This document shows, one piece after another, positions 1-10,825 of a stretch of DNA of 64,000 nt (the stretch's first letter is position 1; every line of letters starts with the position of its first letter). A program made the translations under genes and the position numbers. Under the pieces are notes generated by a model, which was not told where the DNA came from, searched no databases, and was given only the letters and a program-made list of their open reading frames with translations. This DNA comes from Nilaparvata lugens. Lineage: Eukaryota; Arthropoda; Insecta; Hemiptera; Delphacidae. The stretch is taken from contig NC_052507.1 in the NCBI RefSeq assembly GCF_014356525.2, forward strand, positions 43,426,687 to 43,490,686, written 5' to 3'.

Positions 1-240
1 GTCAACAATCGATCTGGTACTCCATGTCGGGTGATAATGACTCTCACGAATGCCCTAGTCACAGTTTCTGCAGTCTGATTTGGCGAAGGAGTACCCTCAG
101 CATATCTGGTGAAATGGTCGATGGAGCTGAGAAAGTATCTATTCCCAGAACTACTAGTGGGTAATGGGCCAACAATATCTAGGCTGACCATTTTGATAGG
201 TCTGGTTGGCTCGTAGGCTTTGACCAATGGTGCTGCCAGT
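1..240 (-). pseudogene. Gypsy integrase catalytic core, N-terminal part
   Basis: Minus-strand translation of 1-240 gives a typical start of a retroviral-type integrase core, including DIVGPLP with the first catalytic Asp and a later RHGVPD segment just ahead of where the second Asp is expected. The window edge cuts it there. This frame is offset by one base from the zinc-finger frame to its right. Loss of a single base near 238-243 explains the early stop of the upstream ORF. The remaining catalytic residues are outside the window and cannot be judged. Confidence 0.8.
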
Positions 241-1828
241 GAGTTTGGGATTTTCGCAAGGCACAAGAGTGGCAACTATTCACGTAAGCCTTCACCTCAT
301 TGGCCATTCCTTGCCAATAGCATCGCTGCCTGACTCGCGCCAATGTGCATTCCACCCCAGGATGACCTGCCCATGGGGCATCATGGTTGATCTCCAACAC
401 TTGCTTCCTGAGGGATCTTGGTATGGCCAATCTCCAGGAAGATTTATCAGGATCGCCATTTGTCCTCCAAATAATATCATCCTCAGTAGTCCCCTTTTGA
501 GTATTTACCAACTCTGTGCACCAGTCATCATTCTGCTGCTGGGTCTGTACTAACTCATCATACAGTCCTTGTATAACAACAGTAGTCATGATCCCCTTAC
601 TCAAGGCATCTGCATTTGAGTGGTGCTTTCCAGGTTTGTGTAACACAGTATAGTCATATTTGGCCAGTTGTAAGGCCCATCGGGTGAGTCTTGATGATGG
701 ATCCTCCAAGCTAAGCATCCAGCGGAGTGCTGCTTGATAGGTTATCAAGGTGAATGTCTGACCCAACAAATAGCAGCGGAACTCCTGAGTAGCCCACACC
801 ACTGCCAGTAGTTCACGTTCTGTCACTGAATAATTCCTTTCAGCTGCATTCAGTTGCCGGCTAGCATGGGCTACCGGTTGTTCTTCCTTATCTGTCACTT
901 GGGAAAGAACAGCTCCAATAGCTGTGCCAGATGCATCCGTGGCTAGTAAGAATGGTTGGCTGAAATCTGGGTATACCAATACCATGTCTGAGCACATTAT
1001 ATCCTTGAGCTGCTGAAACGCCTTTTCCTGCTTGGTATCCCAATGATATTTCACATCTGACTTGGTGAGAGAAGTAAGTGGTTTAGCTAACTCGGCAAAG
1101 CTGGGGACAAACCGGCAGTAGTAGCCTGCAAGGCCCAGGAATCCCCGCACCTCTCGGACGTTCTTTGGGGTTGGAAATTTCTTCACCGCCTCAATTTTCC
1201 CTGGGTCAGGTTTAACGCCATCAGAGGTCACCACATGTCCCAAGTAGTTTACTTCTGGTTGAGCAAAATGACACTTCTCAATGTTTATCTTCAGGTTGGC
1301 TTTTTGAAGAATTGCAAAGACATTCTCCAGTCTTTCAGCATGTTGGGCGATTGTGTCACTGAAAATCACCACATCATCCAAGTAGACTAGACATTCTGAT
1401 CCCTTGATCTTTGCTAGCAACTGGTCCATCATTCTTTGAAATGCTGCAGGCGCTCCAGTTAGGCCGAAGGCCATCCTCTCATATTGGAAATGTCCACCAA
1501 CGGTGATGAACCCAGTCTTCTCACAATCTTCTGGTGCAATCGGAATTTAATGATAGCCGCTGTATAAGTCAATAGTGGAGAAGTACTTGCACCTCCCCAA
1601 ATTCTCCAAGGTCTCGTTGATCAATGGAAGAGGGTAAGCATCTGCTTTTGTAATCTCATTCAGCGCTCGGAAGTCAGTGCAAAATCGCCACTTTGTACTG
1701 CCATCTGTTGTTTTCTTCTTCACAAGCACCACTGGTGCCGACCACGGGCTGGTTGATGGAGAGATGATCCCTTTGTCAAGCATGTCTGCCAGATGCTCTT
1801 CTACGACAGGACGGAGATGGTAGGGCAC
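179..1828 (-). pseudogene. Gypsy reverse transcriptase - RNase H - integrase zinc finger
   Basis: This segment copies RNA to DNA and degrades the RNA strand in the element's particle. Visible landmarks are FSTIDLYSGYH in the fingers/palm, MAFGLTGAPAAFQRMM, the catalytic YLDDVVIFSD, LGHVVTSDG, the RNase H start LLATDASGTAIGAVLSQ, and an HHCC integrase finger ending CHSCALRKS. A TAA replaces the Gln codon expected after SGYH at about 1547. A TGA replaces the Arg codon expected in the PYRVPYH-type stretch at about 1829. Both look like simple C-to-T changes. The RNase H TDH-type motif reads TYQ, so an active-site-proximal residue is also lost. Confidence 0.9.
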
Positions 1829-2650
1829 TCAATATGGTCGTTTGGCTATAGGTGCTGAGTCAGCTGTAGGGATGCGGTTTTGAACATTCACCTGACAACC
1901 ATCTCTACCTGGCTCTCCAAATAGGTGTTGATACTTTTTCAGCACTACCTGAATCTGTTCTGCTTCTCCTCTTGGTAGGTGTTTGGTTTTTTCAACAAGG
2001 GTCTCTTGCAGTTTGCCACTGGTTTCTAGGGAGCTGATGGCATGTACTTGGAATGGTTCCACTTGATCATCCTCCATTTCTAGGAAATCTACTCTCCCCA
2101 AATGTTGCTGTTTTTCTATCTGAATGGGAGCAGCTGTCAAGTTCATCACTCTCACAACAGTGTTGCCAGCCCTTGATACATTGAGGCTGCGACCAATGCA
2201 GATTCCAAGTTGTGGTTGATTCAGGGGCTCTGTTACAAATAATTGACCATCTGCCAAGTTTGTCTGTGCCTGGACTGCCATTTCTGAATAAGCTGGAATG
2301 GTGTGGTTTTTGCCTGCAGAGATCCAATTCATGTTGTCCTTGGTATCCTCCCTTAGTCTCTGTATTGTTGACACTTGAGGAGACTGCATATTTGTCCTCA
2401 CTGGGTTAGGTCTCTGAACCAGAGCTTGAGTGGTAGCTCCCTTGATATTATTTTTGCCAATAACTGAGGTGGCAACCCCCGTGGAAGGAATGATCTGGCT
2501 CTTGGCATCAATCACTGCCCCCAATTTCTTCAGGACATCCCAGCCAATTAATCCAGCTCCTGCTATGTCCACTGTAGCTATTACAAATTGATGGGTTACT
2601 TGCAAATTTGCCACCTTGCAAGTGACTTCTTGAGTGTTAATATAATTATT
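1829..2650 (-). pseudogene. Gypsy protease C-terminus and protease-RT linker
   Basis: The stretch reading GLIGWDVLKKLGAVID is the conserved C-terminal block of a retropepsin (usual form GLLGxDFLKK). The linker after it leads directly into the RT N-terminus at 1828, ending AKRPY. The protease active-site DTG would lie upstream (to the right) and is missing, because the sequence changes to LINE RT at about 2650. The 604-codon ORF at 1829-3643 reads straight through this join, so it is a fusion of two unrelated elements and not one gene. Confidence 0.75.
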
Positions 2651-2659
2651 AACTTCCTT

Positions 2660-3643
2660 CCTTTTGAGAGCCTTTTTTGAAAACTGGTTTGAGTTTGCAA
2701 ATTTTGAAGCAAGACGGGAACGATCCAGAGACCGAGTCACAAGACCACTGACACATTGAAAGAATTCCTTCAGTATCCTTGATGGTATGTCATCAATTCC
2801 ACTTGACATTTTCTTCTTCAACCTAACAGCCATAAACATAACCTCCTGTTCGGTCCACACTGAGGGCTCGCAAAAAACGTCATTTCCAGAATCTGAGTTC
2901 GCGAGCAGTGTAATGAAAAAGGGGTTATCCACATGATCATCATCATGTCCAGAAGAGGCCACTACGGAAAAGTAATGACTGAATGTCTCAGCAACCTCAC
3001 TCAGAGAGTCAACTGTGATACCACCAGTCTCAATTGGATAGTTGACACCGTTTTTGGAAGGGAGTTCCTTCTTAATCAACATCCAAATCACCTTTGATTT
3101 GTTCTCAGCTTCATCAATCAATCTTTTTGAGTGATCTGTCTTGAGAGATTGAATAAGTTGCCTGATTTCAGAGCTGATCCTTCTGTATAGGTCACGATAG
3201 AGCTCATTCCAAGGAAATGCTTTCACAAACAAATGAAGGTCTCTCTTCCCATTACAGAGATAACTTAGATGAGCATTCGACCATAATGGTCCTCTATTGA
3301 GCTTGCGAACCTTTAACTCTCTCACAGGAAATGCCATTTCAAAAGCCCAACTAAAGCTACTGACAAAGTAATTCATTTTAGCATCCAGGCACATTTCATC
3401 CAGAAAGATAGGAGACCAATCACATTGGCTAAGAAAGGCTGAGAACTTTGCCTTGCTTCGATTTGAGAAGGATCTCTTCCTTACTAATTCATGAGGATTC
3501 GCGGGATGAAGGAGCAATGGAATGATCACTTCCTGAGCAAAGTGGTCAGACAAAGACAGGTTCACAACCCCTGAAGATACAGCGCCGGCAAGGTCGTTAG
3601 TAACAAATGCATTATCCAACAAGGAAGAGGAATGTGATGTCAC
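2660..3643 (-). pseudogene. CR1-like ORF2: endonuclease C-terminus and RT N-terminus
   Basis: The start of this stretch carries the LLDNAFV and SDHF blocks that close an endonuclease/exonuclease/phosphatase domain. It supplies the final catalytic Asp-His pair. It continues through a linker rich in K/R and aromatic residues to KMSSGIDDIPSRILKEF, the usual first conserved block of a LINE RT. The RT then stops being recognisable at about 2660-2710 and gypsy protease follows in the same frame. No RT active-site motif is present, so this copy cannot encode a working RT. It was in frame with the endonuclease ORF before a short insertion near 3650. Confidence 0.8.
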
Positions 3644-4299
3644 TCGTGTAGGTTCCTTAATAATGTAGGTTCCTGCAAGCCATAGGCCCTTAATACAGAC
3701 AACAACTCCCGCTTGGAGCTAGAGTTACACATAAAATTCACATTGAAGTCACCAATTATAAGTAATCCTTCGAATCTCCTGAATGCAGAGGACAAGAGTA
3801 GGTCAATCTTTTCAATAAATACATCAATACAACTGTCCGGAGATCTGTAAATACAAACAATTGAAAAACTATTATTGACCGTTACAGCTGTTGCCTCAAA
3901 GACCGACTCACAAACACCTGTCAGGGAAAATTCAGAGGATGACAGTTCATGTCTTGCATAAATGGCAACACCACCTCCCTTACGTAATTCTCTATTGAAA
4001 CAACATACAAGGTTGAAGTCTTCAACCTTTACTGATTCACTGCCATTCAGCCAAGATTCAGAAAGGCAAAGGAGGTCAATCCTACTAAGAAGATTATTGG
4101 CCTGTAAGCTTTCAATCTGTAGAGCCAATTCTGTATTTTTGTTACAAATACTACAAATATTGTAATGCAAGACATTCAATGTTTCATGTTTCGGCATGTG
4201 CACAACCCCTTCATCTTGTCTCACTTCAGCCTCGGGAGTACAGTCAATGAGATTTGAATACTGAATCTGGTTTACAGGTGCTCCCGTTCGCTTCCTCAT
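3640..4299 (-). pseudogene. CR1-like ORF2: AP-type endonuclease domain
   Basis: This is the nicking enzyme that starts target-primed reverse transcription. Landmarks in order are LNVLHYNICSI (Asn block), LLCLSESWLNG (catalytic Glu), GGGVAIYARHEL, VCIYRSPDS and LLIIGDFNVNF (catalytic Asp/Asn). The domain continues into the neighbouring ORF, which has the SDHF block. The break is a 17-bp insertion flanked by a repeated GGAACCTACA (minus strand, around 3649-3672), which shifts the frame. The Met start overlaps the ORF1 stop in the string ATGA at 4296-4299, a layout that fits coupled termination and reinitiation. Confidence 0.85.
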
Positions 4300-4889
4300 T
4301 CTAAAAAATTAATAGGTCTGTACGAAGTCAAGACTGGAATACTCTGGATAATATTATTTTGTGAGTCATGGTTGACATGGTCAACTGCTGCATAATTAGA
4401 TGCTAATAGACCAGGTCCATGACTAATATTTTCCCCATATCTATTCCCTACAGAAATGGAAGTACTGTCTTCACCGGTAATAGACAACACCAGTAAGTCA
4501 CAAAGAGGAGCATCCAATATCTCAGACGGTTCAGTTACTGCATTATACTCCCGACCACAGTTATCAATTCCACCTAACCTACCAGCACTTGTACAATCAA
4601 GGACACATAGAGATCCAGCCATAACAATTTTTTGAATTCTGTCTGCAATAAGCATTTTACCTCTCTTATTCAAATGAAGACCATGCCTGGTGTGGAATCG
4701 CCGCTCAATAGACCACAGCTTCAAAATATTCACTGAGTATAATCTGGAAAACCCTCGTATGATTCTATTTATGGCTGCTATTGATCTATTTCCAGTAGAG
4801 CTCTCATATAGATTGTAACGATAGGGTATGGTCGATATTATCAGTTTACTGTTCTTATAGGCTTCAATTACCTGAATTAAATTAGCAAT
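4296..4889 (-). pseudogene. CR1-like ORF1: C-terminal half of SGNH-hydrolase (esterase-like) domain
   Basis: The minus-strand reading contains KLIISTIPYR and later FHTRHGLHLNKRGK, matching the last block of SGNH hydrolases with its catalytic His. The residue three before that His, usually Asp, is also a His here. The frame then runs to the stop in ATGA, overlapping ORF2. The sequence to the right of 4889 is the BEL 3' LTR. The predicted ORF that continues past 4889 to 5066 is only an accidental read into the LTR. The frame matches the other half at 11578-12131 once the BEL element and one copy of gcaat are removed. Confidence 0.8.
4885..4889. repeat. Target-site duplication of the BEL element, left copy (gcaat)
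   Basis: The 5-bp gcaat lies directly outside the 3' LTR and is repeated at 11578-11582 outside the 5' LTR. Five base pairs is the usual BEL/Pao target duplication. Confidence 0.9.
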
Positions 4890-5641
4890 TGGATAGCCCA
4901 AATTACAAGCTAGAGCAGAGGACTGTCGATAAATATAAAAGAGCAAAATATTGAATGATAATATGCTAGAATGAGGAGAGCAATAATTAATAGATTGAAT
5001 GTAGTAAGTGATATTTTCAGCATTAAATTTATACCAGAAGTGACTTATTTGGTAACTCACCAGCAAGTAGTTTTCTTCAAATACTAAATATCAACTTACT
5101 CCAGGAATTGGAATCAGGTTTGTGGCAGGACAAGACGGAGTCGGGAAAAGGTGTTGGCCTCTCTTGTACATCTGCTACCCCTATCCGATGTATGTTAATT
5201 CTGGCATCAATTTAATTACTGACCAGTCCGAAAATTGCTTGGAAGATAACTTTACTATATTGACTATTACTTTACACTGCTGTACAATTCAAAGTCCGAT
5301 CGCACTAGTTGAATATTTCAATTTATATATTTACAAATAACAAGGAAAAACTGTACTTTTCCCCAACTTGGGACAGTTAATATATAGATAATAATTTTAA
5401 CACAACAACGAACGTGTAAAATTGAATTTCAACGGCAACAATAAAAAAAAAAGCAACAATCCAGTTTTTTCACCGTCCGATCCGAGCTGACAACTTCAAC
5501 TAACGATTATGCGATAGAATAATCTAAATACTAACTTATCCGCTAGGGCGCAGCAGCTGCCGGCCTCGCCACTACAACTATCGCTAGACTTGAAACTAAT
5601 TTAAACTAGACTTAATCTAAATACGCTAAAGGGCGTCACCA
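4890..5641 (-). repeat. BEL/Pao 3' LTR (752 bp)
   Basis: This is the left copy of the long direct repeat. It matches 10826-11577 end to end, has TG...CA ends on the minus strand, and is preceded on that strand by a G-rich polypurine tract. The apparent ORFs inside it (for example 5122-5340 on the plus strand) also occur in the other LTR and have no recognisable product. Confidence 0.92.
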
Positions 5642-5655
5642 TTCCCCCCACTCTG
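5642..5655 (-). other. BEL polypurine tract
   Basis: Minus strand reads AGAGTGGGGGGAA immediately before the LTR start TGGTGACG. This is the expected primer site for plus-strand DNA synthesis. Confidence 0.75.
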
Positions 5656-5774
5656 AAACGTAGTTTTCAGCCACGACTTTGGCCAAAACTAGACAAAACA
5701 AAAAAAACTGAAAGAAAATTAAGACGACAAAAGAAAAATTAACACAACAAAACGAACAATAATTCTTATCTTAA

Positions 5775-6695
5775 GAATTATTGTGTGGGCAATGGAAACA
5801 ATTTGGTGGCAGGACGTTTGAAACGACCAGTAGCTAAACGTACTACTGCCACATGTATGACACCATCGGCTCCAGGAAACACTTCCTCAATGATTCCTAG
5901 AGGCTACTTCAATGGGGGTAGATTAGGCTGATCCACTATCACAACCGTTCCAACTGTGAGAGGAGGTGATGACTTGGACCACTTTCCACGTACTTGTAAT
6001 TCATGGAGATACTCCTTTCTCCAATATATTCCAAAACGATTGAACAAGCTGGTCGATGAGTTCGTAGCAAGTGAGATGATTGACGGGAATGTCGGTCACA
6101 TCCTTCATTGGAAAAGCTGTCAATGGTGTCAGCTTCAAAAAATGAGCCAGAGTTAAGGTGAGAGATTTGTTTGGATCCTCGCTCAAAGGGCACAATGGCC
6201 GAGAGTTCAACACCACCTCCACTTGAACCAATGCAGTATTCATCTCCTCATAGGTCAATAGTTGATCGCCAATCACTTTTATCAAATGTGACTTGACCGA
6301 TTTTATGTTGGCCTCCCAAATTCCACCAAAATTTGGGGAAGCAGCAGGAATGAATTTCCAATCCACTCGATAATCAGCCAGCTCATTAGTAATTGTATTT
6401 TGAAATTCCGACGAATCCAATAATTTTGCTAACTGTACCAGCTGTGCATGCGCACCAACGAAATTTGTACCATTATCGGAATAAATTACACGGCAAGGTC
6501 CGCATCGAGATAAAAATCGGCGAAATGCTGAAAGAAACATCGGCGTAGATAAATCAGAAACCAATTCTATGTGCACAGCCTTTGTTGACATACAAACAAA
6601 TAGACAAATGTATGCTTTGGGGATGAGTGGATTTCTGCGTCGAGCCATTGTGATGCATACAGGCCCACCGTAATCAACACCACACTGTCCAAAAA
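5775..6695 (-). pseudogene. BEL integrase core and C-terminal domain
   Basis: This part joins the cDNA to host DNA. In the minus strand it begins GVDYGGP (first catalytic Asp), then KAVHIELVSDLST, SDNGTNFVGA (second Asp) and FGGIWEANIKSVK (catalytic Glu), so the D-D-E triad is present. It continues with the DUF5641-like tail seen in BEL elements, reading LQVRGKWSK and later GVIHVAVVRLATG, and ends near 5775. One in-frame stop interrupts the tail at about 5912. A frameshift near 6690 separates it from the upstream zinc-binding part. Confidence 0.88.
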
Positions 6696-7173
6696 CGGTT
6701 TACTCTGGAGTACCCTGCATGCAGGCAAATCACCCATTTTGGTAGGTGTTACGCTAGGCCGACATCGGAAACACCTATTGCATTTTTGAATACGACTCCA
6801 AATGACCACACAAGCAGAAAATATCCAGAACCTCTGTCTTATTAACGACATTGATAGAAGAGGACCAGCATGAAAATTTTTTCGATGATAATGATCAACA
6901 AGAAGGGTGATGAAAAGGATCACTCTTAGGCAAGACAATAGGGTGAAAGCTGTCAAAATCCATGTCTGAGTTCGGCAAACGACCACCAACTCGAATTAAC
7001 TCCATGTCTATAAACGGTGACAAATGCTGAAATTTGGGGGCACAATCTTCACCCTCTTTTAGTTGAACAAGCTCACGTGAAAAATGAATTCTCTGTATGA
7101 CTCTACACAAATATCTCTCTGCCGCATCGAATTCCAGTTCACCTGCTTTCGGCAATATTTGCACCGCCTTCAA
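6690..7173 (-). pseudogene. BEL integrase N-terminal zinc-binding region
   Basis: Two overlapping minus-strand frames together carry the integrase head: LIRVGGRLPNSDM, then (in the second frame) HRKNFHAGP and IQKCNRCFRCRP, with MGDLPACRV just before the core. The His and Cys residues fit the HHCC finger. The frame changes near 6920 and again near 6690. The stretch that normally links RNase H to this domain seems shortened between 7170 and 7173, with loss of the typical alpha-helical segment. Confidence 0.8.
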
Positions 7174-7715
7174 TTATATATTACATTATCTGAAACACTT
7201 TCAGATTGAACCACCGTGACAATATTTGAAGATTTCATTTCAGGTGAACACTCTATTCCTTCAATTTCAAATTTTACAGGCCAGTGATTTTCCTCCATAG
7301 TCAACCAGTGGGGTCCTGTCCACCATGTCTCATGATTGATGAGATCCATTGGTTTAAGACCACGTGATAAACAATCGGCGGGATTTTCCTCACCAGAAAC
7401 ATGCATCCAACAATCGATGCGTGAGTTTTGAATTTTCGAGACTCGATTAGCCACGAACGTTTGCCAACGCGATGGCGAACCTCTTATCCAATGGAGAACA
7501 ACAGTTGAGTCCGACAAAGCGACAACTCGGACGATTTTACAACGAAGTTCGAGGACAGAGAGGGTTGCTTCAAGTAGATTGACTAGGAGAAGAGCAGCGC
7601 ACAATCCCAATCTCGGTATTGATAGAGTTTTACTCGGTGCAACCTTCGATTTTCCACACAGCAGCATTACTGTTGAAGAACTAACATCTTCTTCCTGTGA
7701 TTTCAAATAGATCAC
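7170..7715 (-). pseudogene. BEL RNase H domain
   Basis: The minus-strand frame shows SKTLSIPRLGLCAALLL, ALSDSTVVLHWI, FVANRVSKIQ and HVSGEENPADCLSRG, the standard RNase H series of BEL/Pao pol. It removes the RNA strand of the RNA-DNA hybrid. The first RNase H Asp normally lies upstream, where the frame is disturbed at about 7715-7745. Confidence 0.85.
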
Positions 7716-8130
7716 AGCTCCATAACCAGACTGACTTGCATCGCAAAAACAAATTCAATGTAATCTTGGAACCAACAAATACTCCTAAGTGACGAGGAAT
7801 GGACAAATTCGACAAAGATTGAAATTCTGTTTGACATATCTCCCACTGAGATGCAATAGAATCAGGCGGTTTTTCATCCCAATCTGAACCAATATGCCAT
7901 AATTCTTTTATAAGACATTTCAAAAACAACGTGAGAGGAGCCACTAGTCCTAGAGGATGATAGATTCGTGCCACAGCAGATAATATATTCTGTTTTGTGG
8001 CAATAGAGTGATCCTGTGAGACGGAAAAACGAAACGAATCGGAAAATGGTTGCCACTCTAGACCTAATATGGCTAATGAATTTTCGATATTGAATTCTTT
8101 GGACAACAAGGACCTTTCACTATAATTGCA
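7681..8130 (-). pseudogene. BEL RT thumb/connection, after a catalytic-core deletion
   Basis: The frame reads LAILGLEWQPFSDSF, then NILSAVARIYHPLGLVAPLT and ELWHIGSDWDEKP, all typical of BEL RT downstream of the catalytic motif. The segment from the palm through the YVDD motif, normally around 200 residues, is missing. The sequence jumps from LLNFRLFAI (upstream frame) to SKEFNIENS at about 8110-8130. The ORF end near 7681 overlaps the RNase H frame. Confidence 0.85.
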
Positions 8131-9806
8131 AAAAGACGAAAATTCAATAGCAACACGAAAATGTTCATCTGTAACTTCTGACCAGCATGGAGAATCGAAT
8201 TCAATGACAAACCAGTCGAAGTTTTAGTGCTTGCATCATAAACGATTCTTACAGGTGTAGTAGTACTACGAGCCTTCACGATTGTGTGGTGAGGAATATG
8301 ATACCCCTGTTTATTTTCCTGATCCTCAATCAAGGTCATGTGCCCTTGGCGCAAATAATCCAACATTATTTCGTGGTATGCGATCTTAATATCTTCGGAG
8401 CGAGCGAGACGATTTTCCAAATTTGTCAATCTCCGTTTAGCCATAGAATATGAATCACCCAAACAATCAGCTGATTTTTCAAACGGCAAGGATACCAAGA
8501 ATCGTCCTGATTCCAAACGACGAACAGACGAATGAAAATTATTTTTACAATCCAACTCGGCAGGTGTAAGATCATTCCCCGATTTAGGACAATCTTCAAC
8601 CTCCCAAAACCTCTGTACTAGGTCATTCAAAGGTGGACTAGAGACGAGCAAACAATTATTGAATTGTTTATTTTGTGACGAGTTCAAAACTGGGGCTCGA
8701 CTCATAACAATAAAACCCAGTTTACTGTCAACTAATTTGACTGAACCAACCTCTTGATGAGATTGGTAATTATCGATAAGATCGGGAAAGAACTCGGCAC
8801 CCAAAATACCATCCAATTTTCCAGGGATGAAAAATTTATCATCCACCAATTTCAATGATTTCAAGTAGGACAACTTAGACACATCAACTTCATGAGATGG
8901 TAATCTGTCAAGTATTTTTTCAACTACCAACGCATCAACAGCAAACGAAAATGTAGTGTCAGCGTGAGAACGAATTGTGAATGACGCTCGACCTTGAACC
9001 TTACTTGATTGACCGCCGAACCCAGTGACAGTTGAATAGACAGGTTTAATATACAAGCCTAGCTGACGACACGCACGAGAAGTTACAAAATTCTTCTCAC
9101 TACCAGAGTCGATAAGAAATCGCAGGGGACATTCTTGCCCTCTCTTATTTCTGATCAGAACGATAGCAGTAGACAATAAAACAATAGTTTTATCTATTTC
9201 AGACTCATTGTTTACCAATTTAGTACTACAACAACTAACACCTCTCTCTTCAGATTGATTTTTGGAATTGAAATGTAACAACGTATGATGTGAATTTTTG
9301 CATTGAGTACAGGAAGCATTGCTTTTACACTCACGAGCTGAGTGACCTCCCACTAAACATTTTAGACAATAAGACTTCTCTTTTATGAGACGAAATCTAT
9401 TCCATGGCGAGAGTTTCAAAAATGACTCACAATCTGTCAACTTATGTTTACTCCCCTTACAGCTTATACAATGAGATTTTCCCCGACTATCACTAGGAAT
9501 TTTATCTCCTGACTGAATTGCGAAATTCTTAGAGTTTGATGAGCCCTTTAACGCTTTTCCACTATGAAAACTATCACCCATATTTTTATCAATCGACAAT
9601 GATCGAACTTGTTTTTCAATGAAACTTACAAAGTCTTCATAAGTGGGCTCCTCTTTATCTCTATGAGATGATTCAAATTCTCTACGAGTTACAGTATCAA
9701 GAATTCTCAAACCAAAATGTAAGAATATAGCATCGTCAAGCCCATTATTTTTCAATCTATTTACAGCAGTAACAGAGTTACAAAATCGGTCTAATACCGA
9801 AGTCAA
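8110..9806 (-). pseudogene. BEL gag C-terminus, zinc knuckles, protease and RT N-terminus
   Basis: One long minus-strand frame of about 565 codons. It begins with the end of gag (LTSVLDRFCNSV), in a frame one base off the main gag ORF. About residues 115-170 hold zinc knuckles with CX2CX4HX4C spacing (CISC...H...C and CLKC...H...C). The aspartic protease follows, with LRFLIDSGSEKNFV as the active site and a GFGGQ flap region. The RT N-terminus appears near the end (IVYDASTKTSTGLSLNS). The frame then hits the RT deletion at about 8130. Distances fit a BEL/Pao polyprotein. Confidence 0.9.
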
Positions 9807-10510
9807 ACCTCCCTGCTTTCTACTTCAAGCCCTTTGAATTGAAAAATCTCATCGAAATAGGTTTCCAACTGAGCTCTTGGATTATTATAGCGATTAACTA
9901 AAGCATTCCAAATAATACTAAAGTTTGCAGATACGGTAGGGAGATGCCTACAAATATTGGATGCTTCACCTGTAAGTTTTGATGTTAAATATTGAATTTT
10001 CTGTTGGTCAGACAATGCTTTATTTTCATGAACGAGATTTTTGAATAACTCATAAAAGACAGCCCATTCGGACTGACGACCACTAAATTTCGCTAACTCA
10101 ATTTTCGGTAATAGTAATTCATTTGACACAGTAGTAGGTGAGGTTGTCGGTGCCAATTGCACTTCGACAGTAGGCACTGAATTAATTTTTTGAAGAAGTT
10201 CAGCTGTTTCATATATTTTCGCCACCATAACCAAGTAACTGTCATTGAATGCTGGATTGAATTGATCATTCAAACTTAATTCTAATTCATTGATATGGAG
10301 CTCAGTTTTTTCATATTCAATAACAGTATTTGGAATCAATCTATGCAATGTGAGGAATTGACTAGCAACTTTTTTATTAGTTCCTACATCCTTAACTAAA
10401 TCATAACATCTTTGAACTCTTGAAAATAGCTGAGTTAATTTTGCTTTATTTATTCGCAATGATACCTCAGTTGGCGAAGCCAGCTTCGGCTCATCGGAAG
10501 CAGTTTCCAT
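9803..10510 (-). CDS. BEL gag (DUF1759-like), N-terminal part
   Basis: This 235-codon minus-strand ORF starts METASDEPKL about 315 bp inside the 5' LTR and encodes the structural protein that forms the particle. It contains PKIELAKFSGRQSEWAVFYELF, split here as PKIELAKFSG and WAVFYELF, and QKIQYLTSKLTGEA, the hallmark of BEL gag. It ends early at 9803 because the rest of gag continues in a frame one base away at 9806. A single-base change is more likely than programmed frameshifting, but I cannot exclude the latter. Confidence 0.88.
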   Translation of the reverse strand: METASDEPKLASPTEVSLRINKAKLTQLFSRVQRCYDLVKDVGTNKKVASQFLTLHRLIPNTVIEYEKTELHINELELSLNDQFNPAFNDSYLVMVAKIYETAELLQKINSVPTVEVQLAPTTSPTTVSNELLLPKIELAKFSGRQSEWAVFYELFKNLVHENKALSDQQKIQYLTSKLTGEASNICRHLPTVSANFSIIWNALVNRYNNPRAQLETYFDEIFQFKGLEVESREV

Positions 10511-10825
10511 TGTAATTCAATTTAATTTTTCAATAGAATAGGTAACGATTCGATGAACAAGTTATTATTACAACTGGACAAAACAGATAACTTATCTGAA
10601 ACAAACAAGTCCATTGTATTGCAATAATGCGATTAGCATTGCTTGAACGTAAGGCTAGCAACTATGCTGAATGAAAGGAGTCGACAATCGCTGACATGCA
10701 GCTTTCTCTAACAAGAAAATAATTGTACAATATGGACTTAGAATTGTAACGCAAAATAATTCCAGCATGACAAAAATACAAATTCGAAACAGATTGGGTT
10801 CATATCCGGTCCAACAGGAACATAA
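10511..10825 (-). other. BEL leader between 5' LTR and gag, with possible primer-binding site
   Basis: This untranslated leader lies between the 5' LTR and gag. At 10796-10815 the plus strand reads gggttcatatccggtccaac. This resembles a tRNA T-arm and CCA end, so its complement could be the primer-binding site about 10 bases after the LTR. The spacing is not that of a standard tRNA 3' end, so I treat it as a weak candidate. Nothing else is recognisable. Confidence 0.4.

Larger units (their letters stand above)
1..2650 (-). mobile_element. Partial Ty3/gypsy LTR retrotransposon (pol, runs off left edge)
   Basis: The minus strand carries, in order, the end of an aspartic protease, a linker, reverse transcriptase, RNase H, an integrase zinc finger and the start of the integrase core. 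This is the Ty3/gypsy order. The reading direction is right to left, so the rest of integrase and the 3' LTR lie outside the window. No 5' LTR or gag is present: the gypsy sequence begins inside the protease at about 2650, joined to LINE sequence. Two single nonsense codons and one frameshift break pol, so the copy is dead as it stands. Confidence 0.9.

Noticed and set aside
1829..3643. A single 604-residue protein
   Set aside because: The two halves belong to different elements (LINE ORF2 and gypsy pol), so it is a chance in-frame fusion.
5122..5340. Small plus-strand ORF, also found at 11058-11264
   Set aside because: Both lie at the same place in the two BEL LTRs and have no recognisable product.
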